A stretch of DNA of 64,000 bases from Nitratireductor aquibiodomus NL21 = JCM 21793 (GCF_000615975.1 NZ_BAMP01000011.1:1-64000); one strand, 5' to 3'; counted from the stretch's first letter, positions 29,436 through 38,984 are shown. Notes: generated from the sequence alone by a model not told the origin. A program made the numbers and translations.

Positions 29436-30073
29436 CTATACGTTGCGGCCACCGTCGAAGACCACCAGATGCCGGAAGCGACGGCCTGACCGGGCTCGAT
29501 CAGACTGTCGGTAATGGACCGTCGTTCGGGCACCAGTGGCGGGACTTCAACGGCAGGGCGGTTTTTCAGGAGCACCGGCTCGCGATCGGCATCGATGAGG
29601 CGCAGGGACGTCACTTCGCAGTCGACGAGGGCTTCTGCACCCAGCCAGAAGGGCTTTTCGCAGGCCAGAAGCGAGCCCATCGCGCGGGGGCTCTCCATCC
29701 CACCTTCCAGAGGCAGGAGCAAGAGCTCGAACGACGCCTTGTCGCCGGCTTTGTTTTTTCCGTCGAAAGCAAGAACGACGACGGACTTCATGTCGAAAAC
29801 GCTGCGTGCGAGTTTTCCGACCACTGTCTGATCGCGGCCCGCCCAAAGCGATGCGAAGGAAAGGCCCTTCAGCTCTTTTCCAAAAGTGGCACACAGCCGG
29901 GTGCCGGCGAGGCGGAAGACGGCTTCGCCCCGTGCGTCCTTTTCAAGGATGAACGTATCGGCCAGCAGGGACTTTATCTCTGCAGGCTCAACTTCCGTGC
30001 GCCTGGGGGCCGGACGGTTGCCGCGCAACCTGTTCCAATATTGGAACAACGTCACTGAACCATCGTGTCTCAT
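29436..30073 (-). CDS. PAS_5 (DUF1499-like PAS) domain protein (one frameshift)
   Basis: About 212 residues when corrected. The family has a variant PAS fold (residues ~10-130): MRHDGSVTLFQYWNRLRG, LLADTFILEKDARGEAVFRLAGTRLC, FGKELKGLSFASLW. Function unknown; such proteins are abundant in rhizobia. ATG 30073 has AAGGAG 8 bases ahead and opens on the family start, so I drop the 13-residue extension upstream. The tail breaks near 29471 (TCCGGCATCTGG): a lost C gives ASGHLVVFDGGRNV and the stop at 29436. Same orientation as the PilZ gene. Confidence 0.75.
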
Positions 30074-30334
30074 GCCTCTTGGCTCCTTACTTTCGGCCCG
30101 GGCCTGTCCCATAGGCGGACAGGTGCGGGCATTTTCAATAGCGACATGTGGATGGCTGCAGGTTGCGTGCCAGACCGGCCGGGGTTGTTCACCTGCCCGT
30201 TTTGTTAAGGTTAAAAAAGGGTTTCAATTGCGTGGCCGGCGGGGCGCTGGCAGTGTCTGGCGGTCAGCAAGACCGAATCATTCACATACGGGCAGGGCCG
30301 AAGTTCGGAACAAGAACCGGCAGGGGGGCTCGAC

Positions 30335-30371
30335 AAAGCCGTTCAGGTTGTTTTGCCTGGACGGCTTTTTT
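30335..30371 (+). terminator. Strong rho-independent terminator without a gene
   Basis: Stem AAAGCCGTTCAGG / CCTGGACGGCTTT (13 bp, one mismatch) with loop TTGTTTTG, then TTTTTTCTG. Orientation is plus; the upstream gene on this strand is more than 1.5 kb away and points elsewhere. Confidence 0.75.
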
Positions 30372-30390
30372 CTGTCCGGTGGGTCTGCTC

Positions 30391-30491
30391 GATCGCCCTG
30401 CGTCCATCCGGGCGCACAAAGGACGATGCAGACTGTTGATGGAGCATCGGAATAGCCCGAAAACCGGATTCCACTTTTCGGTCCGATGCTT
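30391..30491 (+). repeat. RIME-like palindromic repeat, copy 2
   Basis: GATCGCCCTGCGTCCATC.. to ..ACTTTTCGGTCCGATGC. First hairpin around GTGC-like TGCGTCC ATCC GGGCGCA, second around AGCATCGG .. CCGATGC with inner CCGAAAA/TTTTCGG. It ends 12 bases before the rhomboid start codon. Confidence 0.85.
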
Positions 30492-30502
30492 TAAGCAAAA
30501 TC

Positions 30503-31264
30503 ATGGACAGAGATGAAGATCACACGATTCCGACGGCGGCAGCCGACAGGGTGGGGCATGGCGGGAATGATGGACGCGAGCCCGTCTTCAATCTGGCGCC
30601 GGCGGTTGCGGGCATCGGCCTTGTATGCATCGCCATCTACGCGGTGGAAGCATTCTGGCTGAACCTGGATCAGCAGCTCTGGCTGATGCTGCATTTCGCT
30701 TTCCTGCCCATTCGCTATACGGGGCCGTTTGCACTTGATTTTTCAGCCCTGATCAGCCCGGTCACCTATTCCCTCCTGCATGGAAGCTGGGGACATTTGC
30801 TGGTCAACCTGATCTGGCTTGCCGCTTTCGGTTCGCCGCTTGCCAATCGGATCGGCACCATGCGCTTCCTGCTTTTCTGGATTGCGGGCGCTCTCTCAGC
30901 GGTCGCGCTTCATTTTGTACTCTATCCGTCATCTGTGGTTCCCCTGGTCGGGGCGTCCGGCTCCATTTCGGCAATGATGGGCGCTGCGGCGCGTTTTGCC
31001 TTCCGTGTGGACCGCCGCGCACCAAAACCGGCTTTCACCGGACCGGTCCTGCCGGTACCGGTGGTCTTGAGATCCCGGATGGTTCTGGTCTTCCTCGGGG
31101 TCTGGATGGTTGTAAACCTCGCCACGGGCGTATTCAGCGGCACGACGATCGACGGGCCGCAGATCGCCTGGGAGGCGCATATCGGCGGTTTTCTTCTGGG
31201 CTTTTTCGGTGTTCGTGCGTTCGATCGCCGCCATGCTGCGCCGCAATATCCTCAGGACAATTGA
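30503..31264 (+). CDS. Rhomboid family intramembrane serine protease
   Basis: 253 residues. Six or so membrane helices; motif HGSWGHLLVN (His93, His98, Asn102), the catalytic serine in GASGS (Ser152) and the catalytic His226 in EAHIGGFLLG. It cleaves membrane proteins inside the bilayer. The basic hydrophilic N-terminus (1-25) is unusual but the ATG 30503 is the first in frame. Followed by the CBS gene 85 bases downstream; co-transcription is possible. Confidence 0.92.
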   Translation: MDRDEDHTIPTAAADRVGHGGNDGREPVFNLAPAVAGIGLVCIAIYAVEAFWLNLDQQLWLMLHFAFLPIRYTGPFALDFSALISPVTYSLLHGSWGHLLVNLIWLAAFGSPLANRIGTMRFLLFWIAGALSAVALHFVLYPSSVVPLVGASGSISAMMGAAARFAFRVDRRAPKPAFTGPVLPVPVVLRSRMVLVFLGVWMVVNLATGVFSGTTIDGPQIAWEAHIGGFLLGFFGVRAFDRRHAAPQYPQDN

Positions 31265-31349
31265 CGAGCAGGCGAGACGGCACTCCACCACTTGCAAAGC
31301 ACTCGGGCTCGGCGCAACATTGGCTTGTTGCGAGGAGAAGGAGATTGCC

Positions 31350-31781
31350 ATGACGGTAAAGGCCATTCTGGACGCCAAAGGGCGCAATGTCGTCACCATC
31401 GCCCCGGATATGAAGCTTGCGGATGCGGCGCAGCTCCTGTCGGAACGCGGTATCGGTGCGGTCGTCGTGACAAAGGCCGATGGCCGGATCGCGGGCATAT
31501 TGTCGGAGCGCGATATTGTGCGCGTGATTGGCAGGGATGGTGCCGGCGCTCTCGAACAGCCGATTTCCAGGGTGATGACGTCGAAGGTGCAGCGCTGTCA
31601 TGAACAGAACACCATCAACGAGGTCATGCAGATCATGACCACGGGGCGTTTCCGCCACCTGCCAGTCGAGGAAAACGGCAAGATTGCCGGCATTATCTCC
31701 ATTGGCGATGTCGTCAAAAAACGGATCGAGGATGTGGAACGTGAGGCGGAGGACATTCGCAGTTACATAGCCACCGCCTGA
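31350..31781 (+). CDS. CBS-pair domain protein
   Basis: 143 residues, essentially a single Bateman module of two CBS domains (residues 8-62 and 72-128): ILDAKGRNVVTIAPDMKLADAAQLLSERGIGAVVV, ILSERDIVRVIG, MTTGRFRHLPVEENGKIAGIISIGDVVKKRI. Binds adenine nucleotides and probably regulates another protein; its partner is unknown. ATG 31350 has AAGGAG 9 bases upstream. It sits after rhomboid and ends at a shared terminator. Confidence 0.9.
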   Translation: MTVKAILDAKGRNVVTIAPDMKLADAAQLLSERGIGAVVVTKADGRIAGILSERDIVRVIGRDGAGALEQPISRVMTSKVQRCHEQNTINEVMQIMTTGRFRHLPVEENGKIAGIISIGDVVKKRIEDVEREAEDIRSYIATA

Positions 31782-31786
31782 AAGAT

Positions 31787-31816
31787 GAGAGGCTGCCATC
31801 TGGCAGCCTCTCCTGG
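31787..31816 (+). terminator. Bidirectional terminator between the CBS and YjhX-like genes
   Basis: Perfect 12-bp inverted repeat GAGAGGCTGCCA / TGGCAGCCTCTC. T-rich sequence follows on both strands (CTGGTTTT on plus, ATCTTTC on minus), fitting the convergent gene pair. Confidence 0.8.
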
Positions 31817-31818
31817 TT

Positions 31819-32076
31819 TTAGCGATTGTCGCCCTGTGAGCGAACAAGTTGCAACCCCCGCCGCGTGATGCGGTAGGGCCCGCCATTGCGCGACTGAATT
31901 GCGCGTTTGCGCTTGATTTTTCTGAAGACGATCACGTCAAGGCCGGGGAAATACCAGCCATCGCGCGTGATGCAGTTCAGTTCGATGATCTGACCGCGGT
32001 CATCTTTCTCAATGTCTATGCGGCCGCCCTGCGCCAATATGTGCAGGATGCGCTGTTCTGCGCGGGAAATGTCCAT
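31819..32076 (-). CDS. YjhX family (toxin-like) small protein
   Basis: 85 residues, full-length for the DUF2084/YjhX family: MDISRAEQRILHILAQGGRIDIEKDD at the start, DGWYFPGLDVIVFRKIKRKRAIQSRNGGPYRITRRGLQLVRSQ at the end. The winged-helix-like repetitive basic C-terminus suggests nucleic-acid binding. In E. coli YjhX is called a toxin with the partner YjhQ, a GNAT-type protein; no GNAT gene is adjacent here (the two GNAT genes lie 2 kb away past gatB), so a toxin-antitoxin role is only a possibility. ATG 32076 chosen over a 24-codon extension. Confidence 0.82.
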   Translation of the reverse strand: MDISRAEQRILHILAQGGRIDIEKDDRGQIIELNCITRDGWYFPGLDVIVFRKIKRKRAIQSRNGGPYRITRRGLQLVRSQGDNR

Positions 32077-32167
32077 ATCTAGAAGTCCTGGGAAAAAACC
32101 AGTGGCCGAATGGCCACAAAACATCGCCGCGCCATCCTGCGATGGCACGGGGTTTCAAGGTTTTTTC

Positions 32168-32199
32168 GCCCCGATCCTGTGTTGGTTCAGGTTCGGGGC
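32168..32199. other. Long hairpin between yjhX-like and gatB
   Basis: GCCCCGATCCTG TGTTGGTT CAGGTTCGGGGC: 12-bp stem, one mismatch, 8-base loop, in the divergent intergenic region. No T-run on either strand after it, so not a typical terminator. Confidence 0.5.
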
Positions 32200-32364
32200 T
32201 TCACCGGGCCTCAAGGCTGATGGACATAAAAACTCCGTTGGTTCGGGGTTTTCATAATGCAAACTTTGGCCGGAATAAAGCGCTCGGCTTGCCACGCGTG
32301 AGTGTTTGGTCTAGCGAATGCGCATTCATCATAGAACCATCCGACTGCACGGCACCGTGAACCC

Positions 32365-33867
32365 ATGACAATCATCGATACGCGCACGCCCGATCCCAAG
32401 CGCTTCATCTCCGGAGCGACCGGCGACTGGGAAATCATCGTCGGCATGGAGATCCATGCTCAGGTTACCTCTGAAGCAAAGCTCTTCTCCGGCGCTTCGA
32501 CGGCCTTCGGTGCGGAGCCCAATGCCAATGTCTCTCTCGTGGACGCGGCCATGCCCGGCATGCTTCCGGTGATCAACGAAGTGTGCGTAAAGCAGGCAAT
32601 CCGCACGGGTCTGGGTCTCAAGGCGCAGATCAACCTGCGCTCTGTTTTCGACCGTAAGAACTACTTTTATCCGGATCTGCCGCAGGGCTATCAGATTTCC
32701 CAGTTCAAGCAGCCGATCGTGGGCGAGGGTAAGGTGACGGTGTCCGTCGGCCCCGCCAAGGACGGTTCCTTCGAGGAAATCGAAGTCGGCATCGAGCGTC
32801 TCCATCTGGAGCAGGATGCCGGCAAGTCGATGCATGACCAGCATCCCACCATGTCCTATGTGGACCTCAACCGCTCCGGTGTCGCGCTCATGGAGATTGT
32901 CTCCAAACCTGACATCCGTTCGGCCGATGAGGCCAAGGCGTTTCTGACCAAGCTGCGAACGATCCTGCGCTATCTGGGCACCTGTGACGGAAACATGGAC
33001 GAAGGCTCCATGCGCGCCGACGTGAATGTTTCCGTGCGGCGTCCCGGGGGCGAGTTCGGCACACGTTGCGAGATCAAGAATGTGAACTCGGTGCGTTTCG
33101 TCGGTCAGGCCATCGAATCGGAAGCGCGTCGTCAGATCGCCATTCTGGAGGATGGGGGTGCGATCGATCAGGAAACCCGCCTGTTCGACCCCGCGAAGGG
33201 CGAAACGCGTTCCATGCGTTCCAAGGAAGAGGCGCATGACTATCGCTATTTCCCCGATCCGGATCTGGTGCCGCTGGAGTTCGATCAGGCTTATGTGGAT
33301 GCGCTCGCTGCCGATCTGACGGAACTTCCCGATGAGAAGAAGGCGCGCTTCATCGAAACATTTGGCCTCTCGGAATACGACGCATCCGTGCTGATTGCGG
33401 AAAAGGCCACGGCGGACTTTTTTGAAAAGGTTGCCGAAGGCCGCGACGGCAAGGCTGCCGCCAACTGGGTAATCAATGATCTTCTTGGCGCCTTGAACAG
33501 GGCCGGGCAGGGGATCGAAGACACGACAGTAACGCCTGATCAGCTTGGTGCGATCATCGACCTGATCAAGGACGGAACGATTTCCGGCAAGATTGCCAAG
33601 GATCTGTTCGAGATCGTGTTTGCAGAAGGTGGTGATCCGCGTGTCATCGTCGAAGAGCGCGGCATGAAGCAGGTCACCGATACCGGTGCAATCGAAAAGG
33701 CCGTGGATGAGGTCATCGCTGCCAATCCGGACAAGGTCGAACAGGCCAGGGCCAAGCCGACGCTTGCCGGCTGGTTTGTCGGGCAGGTGATGAAGGCCAC
33801 CGGTGGCAAGGCCAATCCGCAGGCCGTCAACGCGCTTGTGAAGGAAAAGCTTGGGATCGATGCCTGA
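32365..33867 (+). CDS. gatB: Aspartyl/glutamyl-tRNA amidotransferase subunit B
   Basis: 500 residues, full-length. With GatA and GatC (not in this window) it amidates misacylated Glu-tRNA(Gln) and Asp-tRNA(Asn). Motifs: [24 protein letters not shown], the kinase-like [45 protein letters not shown] and a C-terminal YqeY-like tail ([26 protein letters not shown]). The last 8 bases overlap the first GNAT gene, so the two are coupled. Confidence 0.97.
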   Translation: MTIIDTRTPDPKRFISGATGDWEIIVGMEIHAQVTSEAKLFSGASTAFGAEPNANVSLVDAAMPGMLPVINEVCVKQAIRTGLGLKAQINLRSVFDRKNYFYPDLPQGYQISQFKQPIVGEGKVTVSVGPAKDGSFEEIEVGIERLHLEQDAGKSMHDQHPTMSYVDLNRSGVALMEIVSKPDIRSADEAKAFLTKLRTILRYLGTCDGNMDEGSMRADVNVSVRRPGGEFGTRCEIKNVNSVRFVGQAIESEARRQIAILEDGGAIDQETRLFDPAKGETRSMRSKEEAHDYRYFPDPDLVPLEFDQAYVDALAADLTELPDEKKARFIETFGLSEYDASVLIAEKATADFFEKVAEGRDGKAAANWVINDLLGALNRAGQGIEDTTVTPDQLGAIIDLIKDGTISGKIAKDLFEIVFAEGGDPRVIVEERGMKQVTDTGAIEKAVDEVIAANPDKVEQARAKPTLAGWFVGQVMKATGGKANPQAVNALVKEKLGIDA

Positions 33868-34366
33868 CAGCGAGGAATTTTTCGTCCGCACGGCAGGCGA
33901 GCGCGACCTGCCTGCCGTGCGTGCGCTCCTCGTGGAGACGTGGCACGACACCTATGACCCGATCTATGGCCGCGCGCGCGTGGTAGAGATTACCGACACT
34001 TGGCATTCTCTGGATGCACTAAAGGCGCGTCTGAAGCGGCCGCATTCAGAATTCGTTCTGGCAGACAATGGCCGGCTGATTGGCGGTATGGCGTTTGCGG
34101 TGGCCGGAAATGACGGCAAGGAGATCCAGCTTCATCAACTTTATGTGCATCCTGAATGCCAGGGAAAAGGCATCGGAATGGCGCTTTTCTCCGAGATCGC
34201 TCAATGCTTCCCGGAAGCACGTGAAATCATGCTTGAGGTTGAAGAGGCGAACAGCAGGGCGAGAGCCTTTTACGCACATCTGGGATTTGAGGAGTTTGGG
34301 CGAAGCGGCGACTGCGGTGGTGCGGGTTTCGAGCTGCCGGCGCTCATCTATCGCCGGGGGCTTTGA
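33860..34366 (+). CDS. GNAT family N-acetyltransferase
   Basis: 168 residues. GNAT fold: [21 protein letters not shown] at the start, acetyl-CoA motif [22 protein letters not shown], and motif [21 protein letters not shown]. Substrate unknown. ATG 33860 lies inside the gatB end; the frame's earlier TTG 33851 is less likely. Followed by a second GNAT gene starting on the same base as its stop. A triplet unit gatB-GNAT-GNAT is the likely transcript. Confidence 0.9.
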   Translation: MPDSEEFFVRTAGERDLPAVRALLVETWHDTYDPIYGRARVVEITDTWHSLDALKARLKRPHSEFVLADNGRLIGGMAFAVAGNDGKEIQLHQLYVHPECQGKGIGMALFSEIAQCFPEAREIMLEVEEANSRARAFYAHLGFEEFGRSGDCGGAGFELPALIYRRGL

Positions 34367-34851
34367 TGGTGACGGGCGGAGAAACGGGCGCCGAAGGGCC
34401 GTTGATTCGAATCGCCGAACGGCGCGATGTTGAGGCGATTGTCTCGCTCTTCGCTGCGGACGGGGAGGGTGGCCACGGGGATACGACCGATCCGAATGCC
34501 GCAGGCGCCTATCTTGCGGCATTCGAGCGCATCAGCCGGAGCCCGAACGACACGCTTTACGTTGCCGAACTCGACGGCGAGGTTGTGGGCACCTTTCAGA
34601 CGACGCTTATTCCGGGCATGCCGGGGCGTGGCGGTACGAGCTTCCAGATCGAGGCCGTGCAGACCCGCAAAGACATGCGCAGCCGGGGAATTGGCGCGCT
34701 GATGATCACGCATGCTGTCGGTGAGGCGAAGGCGGCAGATGCGCGTCTGGTTCAGCTCATGTCCAATGCCGTGCGCGAGCGCGCGCACGGGTTTTATGAG
34801 CGGCTTGGCTTCGCAAAAAGCCATGTCGGTTTCAAGATGAAGCTGAAATGA
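34366..34851 (+). CDS. GNAT family N-acetyltransferase
   Basis: 161 residues. Motifs: LIRIAERRDVEAIVSLFAADGEGGHGDTTD, the acetyl-CoA site FQIEAVQTRKDMRSRGIGALMITHAVGEAKAADARLVQLMSNAVRERAHGFYERLGF. Overlaps the stop of the preceding GNAT by one base (TGATG), so translation is coupled. Its ligand is not evident; one possible relation is aminoglycoside or amino-acid acetylation, but nothing in the sequence decides. Not a duplicate of the preceding gene beyond the fold. Confidence 0.9.
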   Translation: MVTGGETGAEGPLIRIAERRDVEAIVSLFAADGEGGHGDTTDPNAAGAYLAAFERISRSPNDTLYVAELDGEVVGTFQTTLIPGMPGRGGTSFQIEAVQTRKDMRSRGIGALMITHAVGEAKAADARLVQLMSNAVRERAHGFYERLGFAKSHVGFKMKLK

Positions 34852-34953
34852 CTATGGAGCATTGTCCGGAGGCCTTGCCTTCCGGCGCGGTGGACGCCAT
34901 AACGCCAACCACGAGCCATCTCTGATGACGATAGCGAGCGACTTGAGGACGCC

Positions 34954-35352
34954 ATGAAGAAGTTTCTGCTTCAGTTTTTTACCTGGTGGAACGGCCAGAC
35001 GCTGGGCACGCGCTTCCACACATGGCGCAAGGGCACACGCGTCGGTGAAGATGAATTCGGCAATACCTATTATGAAGGCGGCAAGGATTCCGAGGGGCGC
35101 ACGCGCCGCTGGGTGATCTATAACGGCATTTCCGACGCCTCGCTGGTGCCGCCCGGCTGGCATGGCTGGCTGCACCACCGCGTTGACGTTGCGCCCGTCA
35201 ACGAGAATTACACACCGCGCGAATGGCAGAAGCCCCATCAGCCGAACCTGACTGGCTCGCCGGCTGCCTACCGTCCGCAGGGCTCGATTGCGAACGCTGC
35301 CGATCGCCCGCGTGTCACGGGCGATTACGATGCGTGGACGCCTGGCGGCTGA
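34954..35352 (+). CDS. NADH:ubiquinone oxidoreductase subunit NDUFA12-like
   Basis: 132 residues. The mitochondrial B17.2 accessory subunit of complex I has homologues in alphaproteobacteria; the segment LFTWWNGQTLGTRFHTWRKGTRVGEDEFGNTYYEGG and RRWVIYNGISDASLVPPGWHGWLHH is the diagnostic one. A peripheral, membrane-surface subunit. Stand-alone from the nuo operon, as usual. Followed by the DUF2155 gene ~115 bases on, a conserved order in this order of bacteria. Confidence 0.93.
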   Translation: MKKFLLQFFTWWNGQTLGTRFHTWRKGTRVGEDEFGNTYYEGGKDSEGRTRRWVIYNGISDASLVPPGWHGWLHHRVDVAPVNENYTPREWQKPHQPNLTGSPAAYRPQGSIANAADRPRVTGDYDAWTPGG

Positions 35353-35466
35353 ACCTGTTTGCTGATCTCGCCACAATTGCGCATTAGTCGTAAGCTTTAT
35401 CGTGGGTCGGGCGATTCCGCTGGACTCTCTCAGCGTGACAAGCAAACAGAACGGGTGTCGAGCCAT

Positions 35467-35889
35467 ATGAAGTCAGGCCAGAAGAAAAACGCCGGTTTCG
35501 GGCTGATCGTGGCATTGGGACTGGCTGTGCTGGCGACCGCGCCGGTCCAGGCTGCCCGGATCAAGCACCCGGTGGCCGAGTTCACCGGCATCGACAAGAT
35601 CACCGGGCGCATCATCTCTTTTGACGTTTATATGGACGAGACGGTTCAGTTCGGTGCGCTGCAGGTCACTCCGCGGGTCTGCTACACTTCGGAAGAGACC
35701 GAAGAGCCGCGCACGGATGCTTTCGTGGAGGTGGACGAGATTACCCTGGACCGGGAAATCCGTCGTATCTTTACCGGCTGGATGCTGGCCGAGAGCCCCG
35801 GTCTGAACGCCGTCGAGCACGCGGTCTACGATGTGTGGCTGAAGGGCTGCAAGGAAGACACTGACGTCCCGCCGCCAGAGACCAATTGA
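35467..35889 (+). CDS. DUF2155 family exported protein
   Basis: 140 residues. Signal peptide (FGLIVALGLAVLATAPVQAA, cleavage near residue 30) and a single DUF2155 domain: HPVAEFTGIDKITGRIISFDVYMDETVQFGALQVTPRVCYTS..ETTPRTDAFVEVDEI, with two cysteines (Cys in RVCYTS and KGCKED). Function unknown; alphaproteobacteria-specific. ATG 35467 chosen because the signal peptide starts there. The stop is 14 bases from the convergent aat. Confidence 0.9.
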   Translation: MKSGQKKNAGFGLIVALGLAVLATAPVQAARIKHPVAEFTGIDKITGRIISFDVYMDETVQFGALQVTPRVCYTSEETEEPRTDAFVEVDEITLDREIRRIFTGWMLAESPGLNAVEHAVYDVWLKGCKEDTDVPPPETN

Positions 35890-35903
35890 TCTGATTCTCC
35901 GTT

Positions 35904-36524
35904 TTACGGATTGAAGCGGGCCTCGCCGCATTGCAGTGCTTCCTGCAGGAGCTGCTCGTAGCGGTTCCGCGGCACGTCAATTGCGCCGAATTGCTTGAGA
36001 TGCGGTGTCGTAAACTGAGTGTCGAGAAGCGTGAAGCCACGCTCACGAAGACGCTTCACGAGATGAACGAGGCAGATTTTCGAGGCATCGGTGCGGCGTG
36101 AGAACATGCTCTCGCCGAAGAAGGCGCGGCCCAGCGTCACGCCGTACAACCCACCGACCAATCCTTCATCCGTCCAGGCTTCCACCGTGTGGCAATGGCC
36201 GTTCTCGAAAAGAAGCCCGTAGGCTTCGCGGATCGGTGCATTGATCCAGGTTTCGGTGCTGTCGCGCCGTGCCTCTGCACAACCTTCGATGACGCCGTCA
36301 AAGTCCGTGTCGAAAGCGATCCGGAAAGGATTGCGGCGCAGCGTCTTGCCCAGGCTTTTGGGGACGTGAAACGTGTCGAGCGGGATGACGCCGCGCATCT
36401 CCGGCCGCACCCAGAACACCTCCGGATCGTCGGCGCTTTCGGCCATCGGGAAGACTCCGGTGGCATAAGCGCGCAAGAGAAGATCCGGAGGAATCCGAAA
36501 TCCTGGTGCGAAAGGTCGTGCCAT
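35904..36524 (-). CDS. aat: Leucyl/phenylalanyl-tRNA-protein transferase
   Basis: 206 residues. Attaches Leu or Phe to proteins with N-terminal Arg or Lys, marking them for ClpAP degradation (N-end rule). Family segments: [88 protein letters not shown] 36524 gives the usual start near [16 protein letters not shown] 36557 would add 11 residues. Last gene of the accB-accC-aat run, 48 bases after accC. Confidence 0.95.
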   Translation of the reverse strand: MARPFAPGFRIPPDLLLRAYATGVFPMAESADDPEVFWVRPEMRGVIPLDTFHVPKSLGKTLRRNPFRIAFDTDFDGVIEGCAEARRDSTETWINAPIREAYGLLFENGHCHTVEAWTDEGLVGGLYGVTLGRAFFGESMFSRRTDASKICLVHLVKRLRERGFTLLDTQFTTPHLKQFGAIDVPRNRYEQLLQEALQCGEARFNP

Positions 36525-36572
36525 CGTGCCCAACCGGCGAGGTTGCCGGAGAATCACATGGAGCGGCGGGCC

Positions 36573-37916
36573 TCAGCCCGTCTTCGCCAGGTAATTCTCC
36601 AGCCAGTGGATGTCGTAATCGCCGTTGGCGATGTCGGGATTGCCGACCAGGTCCTGGAACAGCGGCAGCGTGGTCTTGATGCCGTCGACCACGAATTCAT
36701 CCAGGGCGCGGCGTAGGCGCATCATGCATTCCACCCGGTTGCGGCCATGCACGATCAGTTTGCCGATCAGGCTGTCGTAGTAAGGTGGAATGCGATAGCC
36801 GGAATAGACGCCGGAATCGACGCGGATGCCGAGACCGCCGGGCGTGTGGAAGTGCGAGATCGTGCCCGGCGAGGGGGTGAAGGTGCGCGGGTCTTCCGCA
36901 TTGATGCGGCATTCGATGGCGTGGCCCTCGAAGCGCACTTCATCCTGCGTGCAGGAAAGACCGCCGCCCGAGGCAACGCGGATCTGCTCATGCACCAGAT
37001 CGATCCCGGTAATCGCTTCCGTGACCGGATGCTCCACCTGAAGGCGGGTGTTCATCTCGATGAAGTAGAATTCGCCGTTCTCGTAGAGGAACTCGATCGT
37101 CCCTGCGCCGGAATAGCCAAGATCGGCAATCGCTTTTGACACGATCTCGCCAATGCGGTTGCGCTGTTCGACATTGAGGGCAGGTGAATTTGCCTCTTCC
37201 CAGACCTTCTGGTGGCGACGCTGGAGAGAGCAATCACGTTCGCCCAGATGGATGGCCTTGCCGGCACCGTCGCCCATGACCTGCACTTCGATGTGACGCG
37301 GCTTTTCGAGATATTTCTCGATATAGACCGCATCGTCGCCAAAGGCGGCGCCTGCTTCGGCGCGGGCGGTGGAGAGCGCTTCGGCCAAGTCGGCTTCCGT
37401 CTTCGCGACCTTCATGCCACGCCCGCCGCCGCCGGCCGATGCCTTGATGAGAACGGGATAACCGATATCAGCGGCGATCCGTTTGGCTTCCACATCGTCG
37501 GTGACGGCGCCATCGGAGCCGGGAACCACCGGAATGCCCAGCTCCTTCACCGTCTTCTTGGCGGTGATCTTGTCGCCCATGATGCGGATGTGGTCGGCCG
37601 AGGGGCCGATGAAGGTCAGGTTGTGAGCGGCCAGAATTTCGGAGAACTTGGCGTTTTCCGAAAGAAAGCCATAGCCCGGATGCACGGCGTCTGCGCCCGT
37701 GATCTCGCAGGCGGCCAGAATCTGGTGAATGTTCAGATAGCTGTCGCGCGAGGGCGGCGGCCCGATGCAAACGCTCTCGTCGGCAAGGCGCACATGCATC
37801 GCATCCGCGTCCGCCGTGGAATGCACGGCCACGGTCTGGATGCCGAGCTCCTTGGCGGCGCGCAGCACGCGCAGGGCGATTTCGCCGCGATTGGCGATGA
37901 GGATCTTGTGAAACAT
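36573..37916 (-). CDS. accC: Biotin carboxylase subunit of acetyl-CoA carboxylase
   Basis: 447 residues, full-length. Carboxylates the biotin of AccB at the expense of ATP, the first half reaction of fatty-acid synthesis. Motifs: [28 protein letters not shown] at the start, the glycine-rich ATP loop [22 protein letters not shown], and the catalytic [27 protein letters not shown]. The start is 16 bases from accB's stop, so the pair is co-transcribed. Confidence 0.98.
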   Translation of the reverse strand: MFHKILIANRGEIALRVLRAAKELGIQTVAVHSTADADAMHVRLADESVCIGPPPSRDSYLNIHQILAACEITGADAVHPGYGFLSENAKFSEILAAHNLTFIGPSADHIRIMGDKITAKKTVKELGIPVVPGSDGAVTDDVEAKRIAADIGYPVLIKASAGGGGRGMKVAKTEADLAEALSTARAEAGAAFGDDAVYIEKYLEKPRHIEVQVMGDGAGKAIHLGERDCSLQRRHQKVWEEANSPALNVEQRNRIGEIVSKAIADLGYSGAGTIEFLYENGEFYFIEMNTRLQVEHPVTEAITGIDLVHEQIRVASGGGLSCTQDEVRFEGHAIECRINAEDPRTFTPSPGTISHFHTPGGLGIRVDSGVYSGYRIPPYYDSLIGKLIVHGRNRVECMMRLRRALDEFVVDGIKTTLPLFQDLVGNPDIANGDYDIHWLENYLAKTG

Positions 37917-37932
37917 GCGCGCCTGCCCCGGA

Positions 37933-38400
37933 CTACTCGATCACAACCAGCGGCTCGCCGAACTCAACCGGCTGCGCGTCCTCGAAGAGGATCGCCGTCA
38001 CGGTGCCGGAGCGGGGCGCGGGGATCTGGTTCATGGTCTTCATCGCTTCGATGATCAGAAGCGTCTGGCCTTCCTTCACGGTCTGGCCAACCTGGATGAA
38101 GGCGGCTGCGCCCGGAGCTGGGGCGGCATAGGCGGTTCCGACCATGGGGGAGGGAACGGCATTCTTGGAATCGGCGGGGCTGGCAGCCGGCGCTTCTTCC
38201 TTGGCCGAGGCTGCAGGAGCAGCCGGCGCAGGCGCCGGAGCAGGTGCGGCGTAAGTCTGCACCGGCGCTGCTGCCTGCTTGGCCACGCGAATTCGCAGGT
38301 CGTCCTGTTCGACCTCGATCTCCGTCAGATTGGTGTCGTTCAAGATCGTCGCAAGCTCGCGAATGAGTTGCTGATCGACCCCCGTCTTCTTTGTCGACAT
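37933..38400 (-). CDS. accB: Biotin carboxyl carrier protein of acetyl-CoA carboxylase
   Basis: 155 residues. N-domain ~1-45, an Ala/Pro-rich linker ~46-80 and a C-terminal biotinyl domain (80-155) with the biotinylated lysine in [15 protein letters not shown]. First gene of accB-accC; aroQ lies 21 bases upstream, so the unit aroQ-accB-accC-aat is likely one operon, as in related genomes. Confidence 0.97.
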   Translation of the reverse strand: MSTKKTGVDQQLIRELATILNDTNLTEIEVEQDDLRIRVAKQAAAPVQTYAAPAPAPAPAAPAASAKEEAPAASPADSKNAVPSPMVGTAYAAPAPGAAAFIQVGQTVKEGQTLLIIEAMKTMNQIPAPRSGTVTAILFEDAQPVEFGEPLVVIE

Positions 38401-38421
38401 ATGCTTTGTCCTGCCTTGTTC

Positions 38422-38865
38422 TCAATCGGGCCGGCTTGCGGCCAGCGCGTCCAGCGCGAGTACATAACCGATTGTGCCCAATCCGCAAATCATGCCTTTT
38501 GCAGCCGGGGCAATCATCGAAACGTGGCGAAAGGCCTCGCGTGCGTGAATGTTGGAGATATGCACCTCAATCACCGGCAGCGGGCTGACGGCGCGGATTG
38601 CATCATGCAGCGCGATCGACGTGTGCCCGTAGGCGCCTGGATTGATGACGATCCCGGCGGCACCTTCACCGGCCTCATGAATCCAGTCAACGAGGTCACC
38701 TTCGTGATTGGATTGCCGAAACTCGATGTCCATGCCAAGCGATGCAGCCCTTTCCCGGCAGGATGCTTCGATCCCTTCCAGGGTATCGCCGCCATAGATG
38801 CCGGGCTCACGCCTGCCGAGCGCATTCAGGTTGGGCCCGTTCAATATGAAGACTGTTTTCGCCAT
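38422..38865 (-). CDS. aroQ: 3-dehydroquinate dehydratase, type II
   Basis: 147 residues. Dehydrates 3-dehydroquinate in the shikimate pathway. Family motifs: FILNGPNLNALGRREPGIYGG (Asn and Arg loop), DIEFRQSNHEGDLVDWIHEA, VINPGAYGHTSIALHDA, EVHISNIHAREAFRHVSMIAPAAKGMICGLG. Type II, dodecameric. Linked to accB-accC as in many alphaproteobacteria. Confidence 0.97.
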   Translation of the reverse strand: MAKTVFILNGPNLNALGRREPGIYGGDTLEGIEASCRERAASLGMDIEFRQSNHEGDLVDWIHEAGEGAAGIVINPGAYGHTSIALHDAIRAVSPLPVIEVHISNIHAREAFRHVSMIAPAAKGMICGLGTIGYVLALDALAASRPD

Positions 38866-38984
38866 GAAATTGTCCCCTGACCCCTCGCGGCACGCTCAAT
38901 ACGCTCCTCTATAGAGGGCTTAGACCGTGCCGCAAAGATGGCAAGGGGCTTCTTTGTCTGTCCACAGCGCGCTCAAGGCGCCGA

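Larger units (their letters stand above)
30074..30502. other. Intergenic region before the rhomboid gene with an orphan terminator and a repeat
   Basis: About 430 bases. It holds a strong plus-strand terminator at 30335-30371 with no gene upstream of it, a small hairpin CGGTC AGCAA GACCG at about 30261-30275, and a RIME-like repeat up to the rhomboid start. The stretch 30200-30334 is therefore a candidate for an unrecognised transcript. Confidence 0.45.

Noticed and set aside
31819-32076. A YjhX toxin-antitoxin module
   Set aside because: No adjacent antitoxin-like partner; GNAT genes lie 2 kb away behind gatB in another operon.
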